From: Mycobacterium sp. E2479
Lineage (GTDB): Bacteria > Actinomycetota > Actinomycetes > Mycobacteriales > Mycobacteriaceae
DNA: 64,000 bases
Assembly: GCF_001667925.1 (NCBI RefSeq)
Contig: NZ_LZJR01000154.1
Location: forward strand, 124,001 to 188,000
Direction: 5' to 3'
The translations under genes were made by a program, and so were the position numbers. This document shows, piece by piece, positions 44,431 through 53,889 of this stretch; positions within the stretch are counted from its first letter, which is position 1; each line of letters begins with the position of its first letter. Under the pieces are notes generated by a model. The model ran no database searches. It was not told the DNA's origin and saw only the letters and a list, made by a program, of their open reading frames with translations.

Positions 44431-45707
44431 TGGCAGACGTCGCAGCCCATTCCCGCGCAGTTCCGTCCCACGACGCCCTCGACTTAGGGCACGGCGTGTT
44501 CGGCGCCGCGGATGCCCACTTCGAATGTGTCGTTCGTGCGTTCTCCACATTGTTTCCCGGCGGTCGCCTCGGCGGTGGAGCCTTGGCGGTCTATCTCGAC
44601 GGACAGCCCGTCATCGATGTCTGGAAGGGGCGGGCAGACCGGGACGGCCGCGTGCGCTGGTCTGCAGACACCGCGCCGATGCTGTTCTCAGCGACCAAGG
44701 GCATGGCCGCTACGGTGATCCATCGCCTGGCCGACCGAGGGCTGATCGACTACGAGGCACCCGTCGCCGACTACTGGCATGCATTCGCTGCCAACGGCAA
44801 GGCGGACTTGACGGTTCGTGAGGTGATGAGGCACACCGCCGGCCTGTCGGGTCTTCGCGGGGCCACGCAGGCAAGCGTGTTTAACCACATCGAGATGGAG
44901 GAGCGGTTGGCCGCGGCCTCGCCGGGCCGCCTCTTCGGCCAACCCGCTTATCACGCACTCACGTTCGGCTGGCTGATGTCTGGACTCGCGAGGGCGGTCA
45001 CCGGCAAGGACATGCGGATCCTGTTCCGGGAGGAGCTCGCCAAACCGCTGAACACCGACGGCTTCCACCTGGGCCGGCCACCCGCCGAATCACCTACCCG
45101 AGCGTCCGACATCATCGCGCCACAGAACATGACGGCACATCCGATCCTCACCTGTGCCCTACAGCGGGTCGCCGACCGCGTTTCGGGCGCGTACCGCTCA
45201 ATGTACTTTCCCGGTGTCACCTCGGCCATCAAAGGTGACAACGACATGCTGGATGCGCAGATTCCGGCTGTCACCGGCTTCGCGACGGCCCGGGCGCTGG
45301 CCCGCATGTACGGGGCGATCGCCAACGGGGGAGAGGTCGACGGCACGCGGTTCTTGTCGCGTCGCCTGGTCACGGGTCTTGTCGGCGAACGGAATCTACA
45401 GCGGGACCGAAACATCTTCATACCGTTGGCTTTCCACCTTGGCTACCATGCGTTCCCGATCGGCATGCCGGGCTTCGGTCACATGGGCTTGGGCGGCTCA
45501 TTCGGCTGGAGTTACCCCAAGATGGGCCTGGCGATCAGCGTGGTGCACAACCGGTTGATGACGCCGTTGGGGCCGGCCGACTTCGGCGGGTTCGTCGGTG
45601 TGTACGCGCTGATCCGGCAGGCTGCCGCCCGGGCACGCAAGCGCGGGTACCGGCCGGTGCAGCGATTGGGGGCGCCGTACTCCGGCCCGGGCGCCGTCGT
45701 GGAGTAG
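44430..45707 (+). CDS. Beta-lactamase-fold serine hydrolase (EstB/LACTB-like)
   Basis: 425 residues. The nucleophile motif SATK (S-x-x-K) is near residue 90 and a Tyr motif YHAL lies further on. There is no signal peptide, so it is a cytosolic esterase or amidase and not a resistance enzyme. ATG 44430 overlaps the upstream TGA (TGATG). GTG 44427 and TTG 44421 are alternatives. It is co-transcribed with the CoA-transferase and may hydrolyse an ester or lactone in the pathway. Confidence 0.88.
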   Translation: MADVAAHSRAVPSHDALDLGHGVFGAADAHFECVVRAFSTLFPGGRLGGGALAVYLDGQPVIDVWKGRADRDGRVRWSADTAPMLFSATKGMAATVIHRLADRGLIDYEAPVADYWHAFAANGKADLTVREVMRHTAGLSGLRGATQASVFNHIEMEERLAAASPGRLFGQPAYHALTFGWLMSGLARAVTGKDMRILFREELAKPLNTDGFHLGRPPAESPTRASDIIAPQNMTAHPILTCALQRVADRVSGAYRSMYFPGVTSAIKGDNDMLDAQIPAVTGFATARALARMYGAIANGGEVDGTRFLSRRLVTGLVGERNLQRDRNIFIPLAFHLGYHAFPIGMPGFGHMGLGGSFGWSYPKMGLAISVVHNRLMTPLGPADFGGFVGVYALIRQAAARARKRGYRPVQRLGAPYSGPGAVVE

Positions 45708-46067
45708 CGGCCTTCGAATCCTTTGAGCGTAGCCCACTTTCATGGTCTGGGCAGTGCGAGGTTGCGCCGTTCACGAGGTGACGGGCGGATCGTGGCAGCG
45801 GCGCCGCGAGTGCCTGAAACATCTGCGCCGCAACGTCTTTGCCGCCAACTCGATCCGGGATTAAAAGGGCGGTCTTGCACAGCTTCGGGGGCGAATACCC
45901 GCGTGGTTGGTATCCGTGGCACCGCAATTCTGTGCCGCGCGATCTGGCTGTTTGTGACCCGTTGTTCGTCCATATGCAGACCCTGGATTTCTATGACAGG
46001 ACTGTGGAATAGCGGGGAGTATCCATCAATTGCCTCTACGTGCGGCCATGACGCTAGATGAATTCGC
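45708..46067. other. 360-bp spacer without a recognisable gene
   Basis: It lies between the convergent hydrolase and TetR genes. I see no coding signal, operator copy or clear terminator hairpin in it. Confidence 0.4.
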
Positions 46068-46724
46068 CTAGGGGACCAAGCGTTTCCGGACGCCATCGAT
46101 GACTGTGGCTAGCCCATACTCGAACAGGTCGTCGCTATCGAAGACACCCTCGGCGCCCGACACACTAAAATACGTGGCTTCTCCGCTGCCCGCGTTTTGT
46201 GTTGAGTTGTCGAACCACAGCTGACCCGTCATAAATGCGGCCACGGTTGCGTATGCAAGCATCACTTCTTGCGTGCCCGCACCCGTCTCGGACAGTATCT
46301 TTACGCCCGTCTCAAACAGACGTTGGTAGGCAGCACGCGGTTTTCCGGCTTCGAAGGTTTCCGGGAGCATTAAGCGTATGCGTCTTAGCTCGCTCCGCAC
46401 TGAGCGTTCAAACGTCCGCAGCCGGAGGTCCCACGGTCCAGGCGGCGGCTCCTTGACACGGTTTAAAGCCGCGTCAACCACTAGAGCAACCAGAGCTTCC
46501 CTGCTGCGGATGTAATGGTAGAGCGCGGCGGCAGTCACGCCAAGGCTGTCGGCGAGCATGCTCATGGTCAGTGCCCCCACACCGACTTGTCCGGCGAGTT
46601 TGGTTGCGGTCTCCAATATGTCGTCGAGGCTGATTACCGGCGGACGCCCCAGGGATGCGGGCCGTCGTGGCTCAGACGACGCGCGGTTCGAGGGTGCACT
46701 ACGTTTGCGGCTCGGTCGCGCCAT
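46068..46724 (-). CDS. TetR-family transcriptional regulator
   Basis: 218 residues from ATG 46724, with AGGAGG 13 bp upstream. An in-frame ATG at 46775 is less likely because that box would lie inside the gene. A basic N-terminal tail of about 28 residues precedes the TetR helix-turn-helix (LTMSMLADSLGVTAAALYHYI). The C-terminal ligand domain is of its own type. It is divergent from the SDR-mce operon across a 237-bp gap that carries an operator copy. It is the only DNA-binding regulator in the block and so the best candidate for the shared inverted repeat (inference). Confidence 0.9.
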   Translation of the reverse strand: MARPSRKRSAPSNRASSEPRRPASLGRPPVISLDDILETATKLAGQVGVGALTMSMLADSLGVTAAALYHYIRSREALVALVVDAALNRVKEPPPGPWDLRLRTFERSVRSELRRIRLMLPETFEAGKPRAAYQRLFETGVKILSETGAGTQEVMLAYATVAAFMTGQLWFDNSTQNAGSGEATYFSVSGAEGVFDSDDLFEYGLATVIDGVRKRLVP

Positions 46725-46893
46725 GCTGTGGTCAGCCCTCCTGACGAGCGTCAAATTTCGCGCAATATCTAACAACCGCCAAGTATCGCACGCCGAGCAA
46801 GTAAGCGCGCGTGGTCTGCGATCCGCCCCCGTTCAGCGCGCCAGGTCGAGCGCGATCGCTAGCCAGGGTGCGGGTAGCGGCCGTCGGGAGCCC

Positions 46894-46918
46894 TTGACTT
46901 TTCTAGTTATCTTAGGAA
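46894..46918 (+). promoter_or_regulatory. -35 box plus operator upstream of the SDR-mce operon
   Basis: TTGACT (46894-46899) abuts TTTCTAG-TTATC-TTAGGAA (46900-46918). The left half is perfect and the right half has two changes. Binding here would cover the promoter spacer and block RNA polymerase. Confidence 0.6.
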
Positions 46919-46961
46919 AAGTCGGTCGCACATTTCAGATCAGATCACCCTAGGAGAACTG

Positions 46962-47819
46962 ATGCGCCTGAAAGGCAAAGTTGCGTTTATCACCGGCGCA
47001 GGGCATGGGCAGGGACGTGCCCATGCGATCCGCCTTGCCGAAGAGGGCGCCGACATCATCGCGGTCGACATCTGCGAACCGGTCCCCAGTGTTCCCTATC
47101 CGATGGCCTCGAAAGAGGAACTTGAACAGACGGTCAAGGAGGTTGAGGATCGCGGGGGTCGCATCGTCGCCCGTGTCGGAGACGTCCGTTCGCGAGAGCA
47201 GCTCGCAGAAGCGGTCAGGGCGGGCGTTGACCAATTCGGTCGGCTCGACATCGTGTGCGCCAACGCAGGCGTGCAGTCGATGTACGACGAATACCTCGGG
47301 CAGTCGTGGATCGATGGTGTTGACATCGATCTCTTTGGCGTACACCACACAATGGCCGTGACATTTCCACACCTGAACGACGGTGCCTCCATCATCATCA
47401 CCGGGTCGACGGCCGGAATGATTCCTGGGCTCGTGGACAACCCGGCGCTCGGCTTCGGCGGAGCCGCCTACGCGTGGTCGAAGCGGATCCTCGCCCAGTA
47501 CACCGAGGTGTTAGCGCTGCACCTCGCCCCCAAGTTCATCCGGATCAACTGCATCCACCCCACCAACTGCGACACCCAATTGCTGAATCACGAAACCGTG
47601 TACAAAGCGTTCCGGCCAGACTTGGAAAACCCGGGCAGGGAGGATGCGATTCCCGCGTTCACCATGATGCAGGCCATGCCGGTCCCGTTCATTCAGCCCG
47701 AAGACATGTCCAACCTCGTGGCTTTCCTGGCGAGCGATGACTCACGCTTCATTACGGGACAGAACATTCGCGTCGACGCCGGGTCGATGCTCAAGGCCAA
47801 CCGTCCGGTCGGCACCTAG
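46962..47819 (+). CDS. Mycofactocin-type SDR oxidoreductase
   Basis: 285 residues. The cofactor motif GAGHGQGRAHAIRLAEEGAD and the insert after IAVDICEPVPSVPYPMASKEEL are characteristic of SDRs that hold NAD tightly and pass electrons to mycofactocin. The catalytic motif is YAWSK. GGAG precedes the ATG. It begins the operon that runs into yrbE-mce and may oxidise the imported compound first. The substrate is probably an alcohol. Confidence 0.9.
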   Translation: MRLKGKVAFITGAGHGQGRAHAIRLAEEGADIIAVDICEPVPSVPYPMASKEELEQTVKEVEDRGGRIVARVGDVRSREQLAEAVRAGVDQFGRLDIVCANAGVQSMYDEYLGQSWIDGVDIDLFGVHHTMAVTFPHLNDGASIIITGSTAGMIPGLVDNPALGFGGAAYAWSKRILAQYTEVLALHLAPKFIRINCIHPTNCDTQLLNHETVYKAFRPDLENPGREDAIPAFTMMQAMPVPFIQPEDMSNLVAFLASDDSRFITGQNIRVDAGSMLKANRPVGT

Positions 47820-47914
47820 TTCTCGAACGTGCCGTGCAGTCGGGATCCGCGGATTAGCATCTTCACACACATTATGTGGAGCGAGCAGGGCAGATAGGGG
47901 GTAGGGGAGGGCCA

Positions 47915-48847
47915 GTGGCGCAGCAGCACGTCGACGCGGCCGCAGCCGCGCCCCGAACCACTAACGCTGTTCGCTCAGATGTGACCTCCGGGATCACCGG
48001 CCACAGGCTGCAGCGACCGTTGGCCCCGGCTTTCGCTGGTGGGCGCCGAGCGATACACCGGGGCGTCAGGATTCCCCTGCGTAGCGCGGCAACAACGGGT
48101 CGTGGCTTGCAATTGTTCGTGGACGTGGTGCGCTACGCGGCAGTCGACGCCTTCTCCCTGAAGCTGCCTCTCGGCGAGGCGCTCGTCCAAGCATGGACGT
48201 TATTCAAGGTGACCGCGGTCGCTGCGCTGCTGATGGCCATTCCGTTCGGGGCGTTGGTGACGGTAGTGACGTCCGGCCTCGTCAACCAATTGGGGGCGAC
48301 CTCGCTGCTCGGAGCGGCAAGCGGGGTGGGCGTCATTCGCCAGGGCGCGCCCATCACTGCGGGTCTGCTGATGGGTGGCGCTGCCGCGTCGGCTATTGCC
48401 TCGGAACTCGGAGCGCGCGAGATCCGTGAGGAACTCGACGCGATGCGGGTTATGGGTATCGACCCGGCCCGCCGTCTGGTAGTGCCTCGGTTCTTTGCCC
48501 TGCTCGCGATCGCTCCTATCTTGGGTGTGTTGATCATGGTGTCGGGCACCGCGACGGCATACATCATGTCCGTCAATTTCACCCAAGTAACACCCGGTAG
48601 TTTCTGGCTGTCGTTTGGAGCGTTCGCAAAAATGGTGGACGTTTGGTTTGCCTTGGGTAAGACACTCGTCTTTGCCGCGATTGTGGTGATAATTTCGTCG
48701 CTTCGTGGAATGGAGGCAAAGGGCGGGCCGCGTGGTGTCGCCGATGCTGTGAATTCATCGGTAGTACTCAACGTTATCTGCATCGTTTTTGCGAATCTTG
48801 CGATAACGCAATTGCAGACAATGTTTTTTCCGATGGAGGTGGCATAG
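47915..48847 (+). CDS. yrbEA: YrbEA (MlaE-type) permease of an Mce transporter
   Basis: 310 residues with several membrane segments and the MlaE/YrbE cytoplasmic loop REELDAMRVMGIDPARRLVVPRF that couples to the Mkl ATPase. The start is taken as GTG 47915, behind GGGGAGG. The upstream GTG at 47876 has no box. It forms the inner-membrane permease pair with the next gene. The N-terminal 40 residues are non-conserved and probably cytoplasmic. Confidence 0.93.
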   Translation: MAQQHVDAAAAAPRTTNAVRSDVTSGITGHRLQRPLAPAFAGGRRAIHRGVRIPLRSAATTGRGLQLFVDVVRYAAVDAFSLKLPLGEALVQAWTLFKVTAVAALLMAIPFGALVTVVTSGLVNQLGATSLLGAASGVGVIRQGAPITAGLLMGGAAASAIASELGAREIREELDAMRVMGIDPARRLVVPRFFALLAIAPILGVLIMVSGTATAYIMSVNFTQVTPGSFWLSFGAFAKMVDVWFALGKTLVFAAIVVIISSLRGMEAKGGPRGVADAVNSSVVLNVICIVFANLAITQLQTMFFPMEVA

Positions 48848-49716
48848 TGACCACCACTCAAGCCGGCGCGCCCTCCGCGTATTGGACCACACGACTGGTA
48901 TCTAAGGTCTCTGCCTTCCCTTTTCGGGGCTTCCGCATGATCGGACAAGTGGCGCTATTTGCCGCCCAGAGTTTATGGTTGCTGCCGCTGACTGTCCACA
49001 AATATAGACGAGAAACGCTCAGGCAAGTCAATAGTCTTGCGTGGGGTCGAGGCTCGATCATAGTGGACGGCGGCGTGATAAGTGTATTGCTGCTCCTTGG
49101 AATTGCCCTCGGCGCTTCGCTTGCCATCGAAGCGCTCTCGATCTTGAATCAGATCGGGTTCGGTGCGCTTTCGGGATTGATCTCCGGGGTGGGATGTGTT
49201 CGGGAAATCGCTCCGCTGGTAGGGGGAATCGCGTTCGCAGCACAAACGGGTTGTCGGATGACAGCCGAGATCGGCGCCATGCGGATCGGCGAAGAAATTG
49301 ATGCCGTCGAATCGTTAGGAGTACGACCAATACCCTTCGTAGTCGGTACACGGTTGATCGGCGCTATGGCATGCGTAATCCCCGGATACGCGTTAACGCT
49401 GATCGCAACGTTCGTCGTAATGGACACAGTCGTCGTCAAGTTCTACGGCCAGCATGCCGGCACGTTTAACCACTACTTCATCGAGTTCCTGACGCCCAGG
49501 GACCTCGCGTACTCCGTGATCAAGGTCGCTGTGTTTTGTGCCGCAGTGACGTTAATCCATTGCTACTATGGATATTTCGCCGCTGGCGGCCCCGAGGGTG
49601 TGGGTTCTGCATCGGGCCGCGCGGTGCGCGCGAGCATGGTCATGCTCATGGTGATGGATTTCACATTGACCGTGTTACTGTGGGGCATCCAGCCAGTGTT
49701 CGTGTTCAAAGGCTAG
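48847..49716 (+). CDS. yrbEB: YrbEB (MlaE-type) permease of an Mce transporter
   Basis: 289 residues. The coupling loop is GEEIDAVESLGVRPIPFVVGTRL and there are several membrane spans. GTG 48847 shares a base with the yrbEA stop (TAGTG). It works with YrbEA and the substrate-channelling MceA-F proteins. The ATPase (MceG) is not in this window, as is usual. Confidence 0.93.
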   Translation: MTTTQAGAPSAYWTTRLVSKVSAFPFRGFRMIGQVALFAAQSLWLLPLTVHKYRRETLRQVNSLAWGRGSIIVDGGVISVLLLLGIALGASLAIEALSILNQIGFGALSGLISGVGCVREIAPLVGGIAFAAQTGCRMTAEIGAMRIGEEIDAVESLGVRPIPFVVGTRLIGAMACVIPGYALTLIATFVVMDTVVVKFYGQHAGTFNHYFIEFLTPRDLAYSVIKVAVFCAAVTLIHCYYGYFAAGGPEGVGSASGRAVRASMVMLMVMDFTLTVLLWGIQPVFVFKG

Positions 49717-50772
49717 GTGGTAAGTTTGCTACTCCAGACTTCGGCCGAATCCGAAACACGAGCGCTGACAATTATCGGCGCGGCGGTGGCGGTCGTAGCT
49801 GCTGTCGGCTTGACGTTGGTCATCCTGAAGCCATTCCAAGGTCAACCCAAAGATCAGCTTTCGATTTCGATCGATACCCCCTATATCGCTCAGGGCATCA
49901 TCGAAGGTACCCCGTTGGTCATGCATGGCGTGGAGCTCGGGAAAGTCACAGAGATTTCCAGCATTGCCGGCGGGCGCATCCGGCTGGGTGTCAATTTACA
50001 CAGATCGCCCACCGCCGGTTTGACTGACGCAATGCAGATTGATTTTCGGCCCATCAACTATTTCGGCGTCAGCGGAATCAACATAGTCCCCGGGGCCGGT
50101 GGTCAGGCGCTCCGGAATGGTCTACTCATACATGCTGTACCGAGAGGAAATTACACGCTGCAGACAATGCTCACTCGTTTTGGCGAGCTTTCCAACAAAG
50201 TTATTACACCGCAACTGGTCAGCGTCATCGACCGGATCACCAGATATACCGATGCGCTGAATCCGCTGATCGAAACCGTGTTCATCGCAACTAATACGCT
50301 GGCGGAGGTGCAGACGGTGCCGACCGAGCGGCTCCTGGCCAATGCGACGGGTATCAGCGTGACCACTCCTGGTTTACTCAATGCAATCACGGATTCAGGC
50401 GACGTCGTCACGCATGGGGACAATAACTGGATGCACGAAGGCATGGGTGACCTTAGCGACAAGCAGTGGTACAAGGAATATGGAGTCCCTCACTGGAATG
50501 CCATCGTCGACGGAATTTTCGGATCGGTCGGAAAAGTCGAGTCGTCGCATGTCGGTGACCTGCTGCCGTTAATTAACGGTTTCCAGGGGATCTTGGACAC
50601 GACGGCCCCGTTGCTGCGCCCTGAGGGCGTCGGCGACACGCTGGTCGAACTCCGTCACCGCTTCGAGAAGTTGTACGGCGGTACCCCTGAGCAGCGGGCG
50701 CTCCGGGTTCGCATCGTCCTTGACAAACTTCCCGGCATCGCCGCTCCCGTCGATGCCATGGGGGGTGCCTGA
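49717..50772 (+). CDS. mceA: MceA-type substrate-channel protein
   Basis: 351 residues. It has one N-terminal membrane anchor (about 17-38), then the MCE beta-barrel domain (YIAQGIIEGTPLVMHGVELGKV), then helical repeats. The GTG follows the yrbEB stop directly. Six such proteins form the periplasmic tunnel that carries lipids or sterols. Confidence 0.92.
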   Translation: MVSLLLQTSAESETRALTIIGAAVAVVAAVGLTLVILKPFQGQPKDQLSISIDTPYIAQGIIEGTPLVMHGVELGKVTEISSIAGGRIRLGVNLHRSPTAGLTDAMQIDFRPINYFGVSGINIVPGAGGQALRNGLLIHAVPRGNYTLQTMLTRFGELSNKVITPQLVSVIDRITRYTDALNPLIETVFIATNTLAEVQTVPTERLLANATGISVTTPGLLNAITDSGDVVTHGDNNWMHEGMGDLSDKQWYKEYGVPHWNAIVDGIFGSVGKVESSHVGDLLPLINGFQGILDTTAPLLRPEGVGDTLVELRHRFEKLYGGTPEQRALRVRIVLDKLPGIAAPVDAMGGA

Positions 50773-51833
50773 TGAAACCCTTTGCGGCGGCGTGGCGACT
50801 CGTGTTAGTCGGTGTTGTGGCGGTTAGCGGCCTCATTCTGCTCGCGAGCGCAATCACCAGGCCCGTGGCGCCGTCTGTGCGCTCTTATACTGCCGAGTTC
50901 ACCGACGTGTCCGGGTTGTACACGGGGGCCGACGTGCGCGTCCGCGGAGTCCCCGCGGGGAAAGTCCGATCCATCGATTTGCAGCGCCACGACGGCCAAA
51001 GCGTCGCAGGAGTCACGTTCACGCTCGAGAACCGCTACGGCATCGTGGCGAACACCCGGCTTGCCGTCAAGTATCAGTCTCTGACGGGTTCGCGGTACCT
51101 CGACGTGGTTAATTCGTCGGAGTCGTACACGGGAGCCGACCTGGTCAAACACGTGCCCCTGGCGATGACGTCGCCGTCGTTCGACGTCACCAGGTTGTTC
51201 AACGGGCTACAACCCGTGCTCGCGACGCTCAGTCCCGAGGAAGTCAACAGATTCACCCAGAACGCTGCGTCTTTTCTGGCCGGCGACGGAGGCGGCCTGG
51301 GACCCATGCTGAAAAGCATCGACACTCTCACTCGATTCGTGTCGGATCGCCAGCAAGTGATCGCAGTCCTGATGCGTAACCTCTCCGCCGTCGCCGACGC
51401 GATGGGCGGCAAATCACCCGACATGGTTCAGATGTTGGACTGGATCAACCGCCCTTTGGACGGTGTGCTCGGGGTGCTAGACGAATTCCGAAAGACCGAG
51501 CTCTACAGCACCGATTTCTTGAAGCCGTTAACGGCTGTTCTGACCAACGTCGGATTCCCGGTAAGGGGCAACAGCGCGGAAAGCTTCATCTATCAACACC
51601 CCGACCAGGCATTGGATAGCAACGTAACCAACATCAACGAGGGGATGGACCGGTTTTTCGGAAACATCGATAAATTCATGGATGCGTTCAAGCTCGTGCC
51701 GGTCATGTGGGAGAACATCGGACCGCCGTCGGCACCTAACGACCCGCTGCCGTGCTCTCGGGGTCGCTTCCAGCTTCCAGAGCAGATGGACGTCCTTCTG
51801 AACGGACAAAGGGTGGTGCTATGCAACCGCTGA
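50772..51833 (+). CDS. mceB: MceB-type substrate-channel protein
   Basis: 353 residues. An N-terminal anchor (VLVGVVAVSGLILLASA) is followed by the MCE domain (GLYTGADVRVRGVPAGKV), a long helical region and a C-terminal stretch with two Cys. ATG overlaps the mceA stop (TGATG). Confidence 0.93.
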   Translation: MKPFAAAWRLVLVGVVAVSGLILLASAITRPVAPSVRSYTAEFTDVSGLYTGADVRVRGVPAGKVRSIDLQRHDGQSVAGVTFTLENRYGIVANTRLAVKYQSLTGSRYLDVVNSSESYTGADLVKHVPLAMTSPSFDVTRLFNGLQPVLATLSPEEVNRFTQNAASFLAGDGGGLGPMLKSIDTLTRFVSDRQQVIAVLMRNLSAVADAMGGKSPDMVQMLDWINRPLDGVLGVLDEFRKTELYSTDFLKPLTAVLTNVGFPVRGNSAESFIYQHPDQALDSNVTNINEGMDRFFGNIDKFMDAFKLVPVMWENIGPPSAPNDPLPCSRGRFQLPEQMDVLLNGQRVVLCNR

Positions 51834-52789
51834 AACTGCTGCGTAACCCCACCGCTTGGGGTGCCGGCGCGTTGGTGCTGGCCACCGTGGTGTCGCTCGT
51901 TGCCGCCTGGTTGTACATCAGTCCTCCGGGCCAGAAGATCGTCACCTTCTATACCGACGACGCCGCGTCGCTCCATTCCGGTGACCTAGTTCGGATCGCA
52001 GGCATCAACGTGGGCAAAGTATCCGACCTTTCATTGGAATCCAACCGGGTGCGTGTGCGGACAAAGGTCGACGGCTACGCGTTCGTCGGCGATCAGTCGC
52101 AAGTCGAGGTCCGGATGCTCACCGCTGTCGGGGGTTACTACGTGAACCTCGTACCGTTGGGTGACAAACCGTTGGGCACCAAGGCCATTCCGCTGGAGCG
52201 AGTGACAATGCCCTACAGCTTGATGACCATCCTCGCCGATACCACGAAGATCACCGACAAGCTCCAAGGCAACCCGCTCAAGGAGTCACTGGATCAACTC
52301 CAGAGTGGGCTCAGCGGCGACAACGCCGAGGCGCTCTCCTCGGTGATCGACGCGGGCAACAGCCTGGTGTCGACGATCCAAAAACAACGCGGTCAACTCA
52401 CGGCCATCCTCAATTTCTCCAACGAGTACATTGACGCGCTAAACGGCTACAACGACGGAATCAGGACGCTGGTCCACAAGATTTCGATCGTCATTCAGAC
52501 ACTCGTGATCTACGGCAAGAAATTCGGCGACGGAATCACTGCGTTCGCCGACGTTCTGGGTCAGCTTTCTCCGATCGCATACTTTTACCGCGACCATCGT
52601 GCCGACTTCATGGAGAAGGTGCGGCATTACCTTGAGACCGCGCGGATGTATGCGGAGCACAACGGGGTGGTGGTCCGTTCACTACGGCTCATCGAGAACA
52701 AGTTCCAACGGGTGTTCGACGCGCAGAACGCGCCTCCAGACTTATTGGCCACCGACCTTTGTGTGCCGATGCCGGGGAGTCCGTGCTGA
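51821..52789 (+). CDS. mceC: MceC-type substrate-channel protein
   Basis: 322 residues from ATG 51821, overlapping mceB by 13 bp. It has an N-terminal anchor (GALVLATVVSLVAAWLY), an MCE domain (LHSGDLVRIAGINVGKV) and a helical C-terminal part ending CVPMPGSPC. The frame extends upstream to 51752 inside mceB, but the conserved N-terminus is at 51821. Confidence 0.92.
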   Translation: MQPLKLLRNPTAWGAGALVLATVVSLVAAWLYISPPGQKIVTFYTDDAASLHSGDLVRIAGINVGKVSDLSLESNRVRVRTKVDGYAFVGDQSQVEVRMLTAVGGYYVNLVPLGDKPLGTKAIPLERVTMPYSLMTILADTTKITDKLQGNPLKESLDQLQSGLSGDNAEALSSVIDAGNSLVSTIQKQRGQLTAILNFSNEYIDALNGYNDGIRTLVHKISIVIQTLVIYGKKFGDGITAFADVLGQLSPIAYFYRDHRADFMEKVRHYLETARMYAEHNGVVVRSLRLIENKFQRVFDAQNAPPDLLATDLCVPMPGSPC

Positions 52790-53889
52790 TGGCCGGGCCG
52801 AAGTCGCGCCGCCTTTGTCGGATCGTCGTGGTCGCAGTGACGGCCGTCGTGACGGTGTCGACGGTCGGCTCGTGTGGCTCGTCGCCGAAGGGCGCGAGCG
52901 CCGACTATTGCGCAATCATGCCCGACGCCGTGGGGCTGTACGTGGGTAATCCGGTTACCCAGATGGGTTATCCGATCGGCAAGGTCACATCGGTCACACC
53001 GGGAAACTCCGACGTCCAGGTGCACTTTACGGTGACCGCGCCTCGTCGGCTGCCCGCCGACGTCAAGGCCATTATCCGCGCGACATCACTGCTCGCCGAT
53101 CGGTCTCTCGAGCTGGTCGGCAACTCCGGATCGGCGCCCCAACTGCCCCCTGGCGGGTGTATCCCACTGGATCGCTCCTTCACCCCCAAGAGCCTTTCGC
53201 AGGTAGTGGGCTCGACCGCCAAACTGCTCAATTCGATAAGCCCCGAGGGTTCGACCAACGTTGCCGCTGCCGTTCGTGGAATCGATCAGGCCTTGCATGG
53301 CACCGGTCCGCGGTTCAACCAATTGATGACCAACACGGCGGCGGTGCTGGACAGTCCCGACCAAGCGATCAGTTCGATGGCATCCGTCATCGTCAACCTC
53401 GGTCAGCTGACCACCTTCGTCCGGGAACTGAGCGGGCCGATTAAGCAGATCATGCTGGACTTGCAAAGGACCCTGCCCGACATCATCAGGGTGGTCGAAC
53501 CGGTTGGCCAACAGCTGTTCGGCACCTTGTACCTCTTCAAGATGACGTCGGATATCGAAGTGACGCTCGGCGAGCCGATGCAGGACACCATGGACGCGAC
53601 GGCGATGGCCCTGCGGAAACTAGCCGCCCACGCTCCCCGGCTGGCCAACCTTCTCAACCCCATACCGTGGTGGATCAATACGGCAGCCAATTACTTCAAC
53701 GCGCATGCGGCTCGCCACGTCATCAGGTACCGGCCCCCCATGTACCGCATCCGCACGCCCGACGGAGTCGGGATGTGCAACATCATGAACGCGAGCGCGC
53801 CGGGCAGCTGCGCCAATGTCCAGGGGACGCCCTACGCCGTCGACGTTGCGCTGTTGCAGTACGTGTTGACACAGGCGGCGAACCGATGA
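52789..53889 (+). CDS. mceD: MceD-type substrate-channel protein with possible lipobox
   Basis: 366 residues from ATG 52789 (TGATG with mceC). The N-terminal signal/anchor ends in TVGSC, which could be a lipobox, although Gly at -2 is atypical. The MCE domain follows (LYVGNPVTQMGYPIGKV). In most mce operons only MceE is a lipoprotein, so a second lipidated subunit here would be unusual. Confidence 0.9.
   Translation: MAGPKSRRLCRIVVVAVTAVVTVSTVGSCGSSPKGASADYCAIMPDAVGLYVGNPVTQMGYPIGKVTSVTPGNSDVQVHFTVTAPRRLPADVKAIIRATSLLADRSLELVGNSGSAPQLPPGGCIPLDRSFTPKSLSQVVGSTAKLLNSISPEGSTNVAAAVRGIDQALHGTGPRFNQLMTNTAAVLDSPDQAISSMASVIVNLGQLTTFVRELSGPIKQIMLDLQRTLPDIIRVVEPVGQQLFGTLYLFKMTSDIEVTLGEPMQDTMDATAMALRKLAAHAPRLANLLNPIPWWINTAANYFNAHAARHVIRYRPPMYRIRTPDGVGMCNIMNASAPGSCANVQGTPYAVDVALLQYVLTQAANR

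Noticed and set aside
44430-45707. Beta-lactamase (antibiotic resistance) call
   Set aside because: The SxxK fold is present but there is no signal peptide, and the gene is coupled to a CoA-transferase. An EstB-like esterase is the better call.
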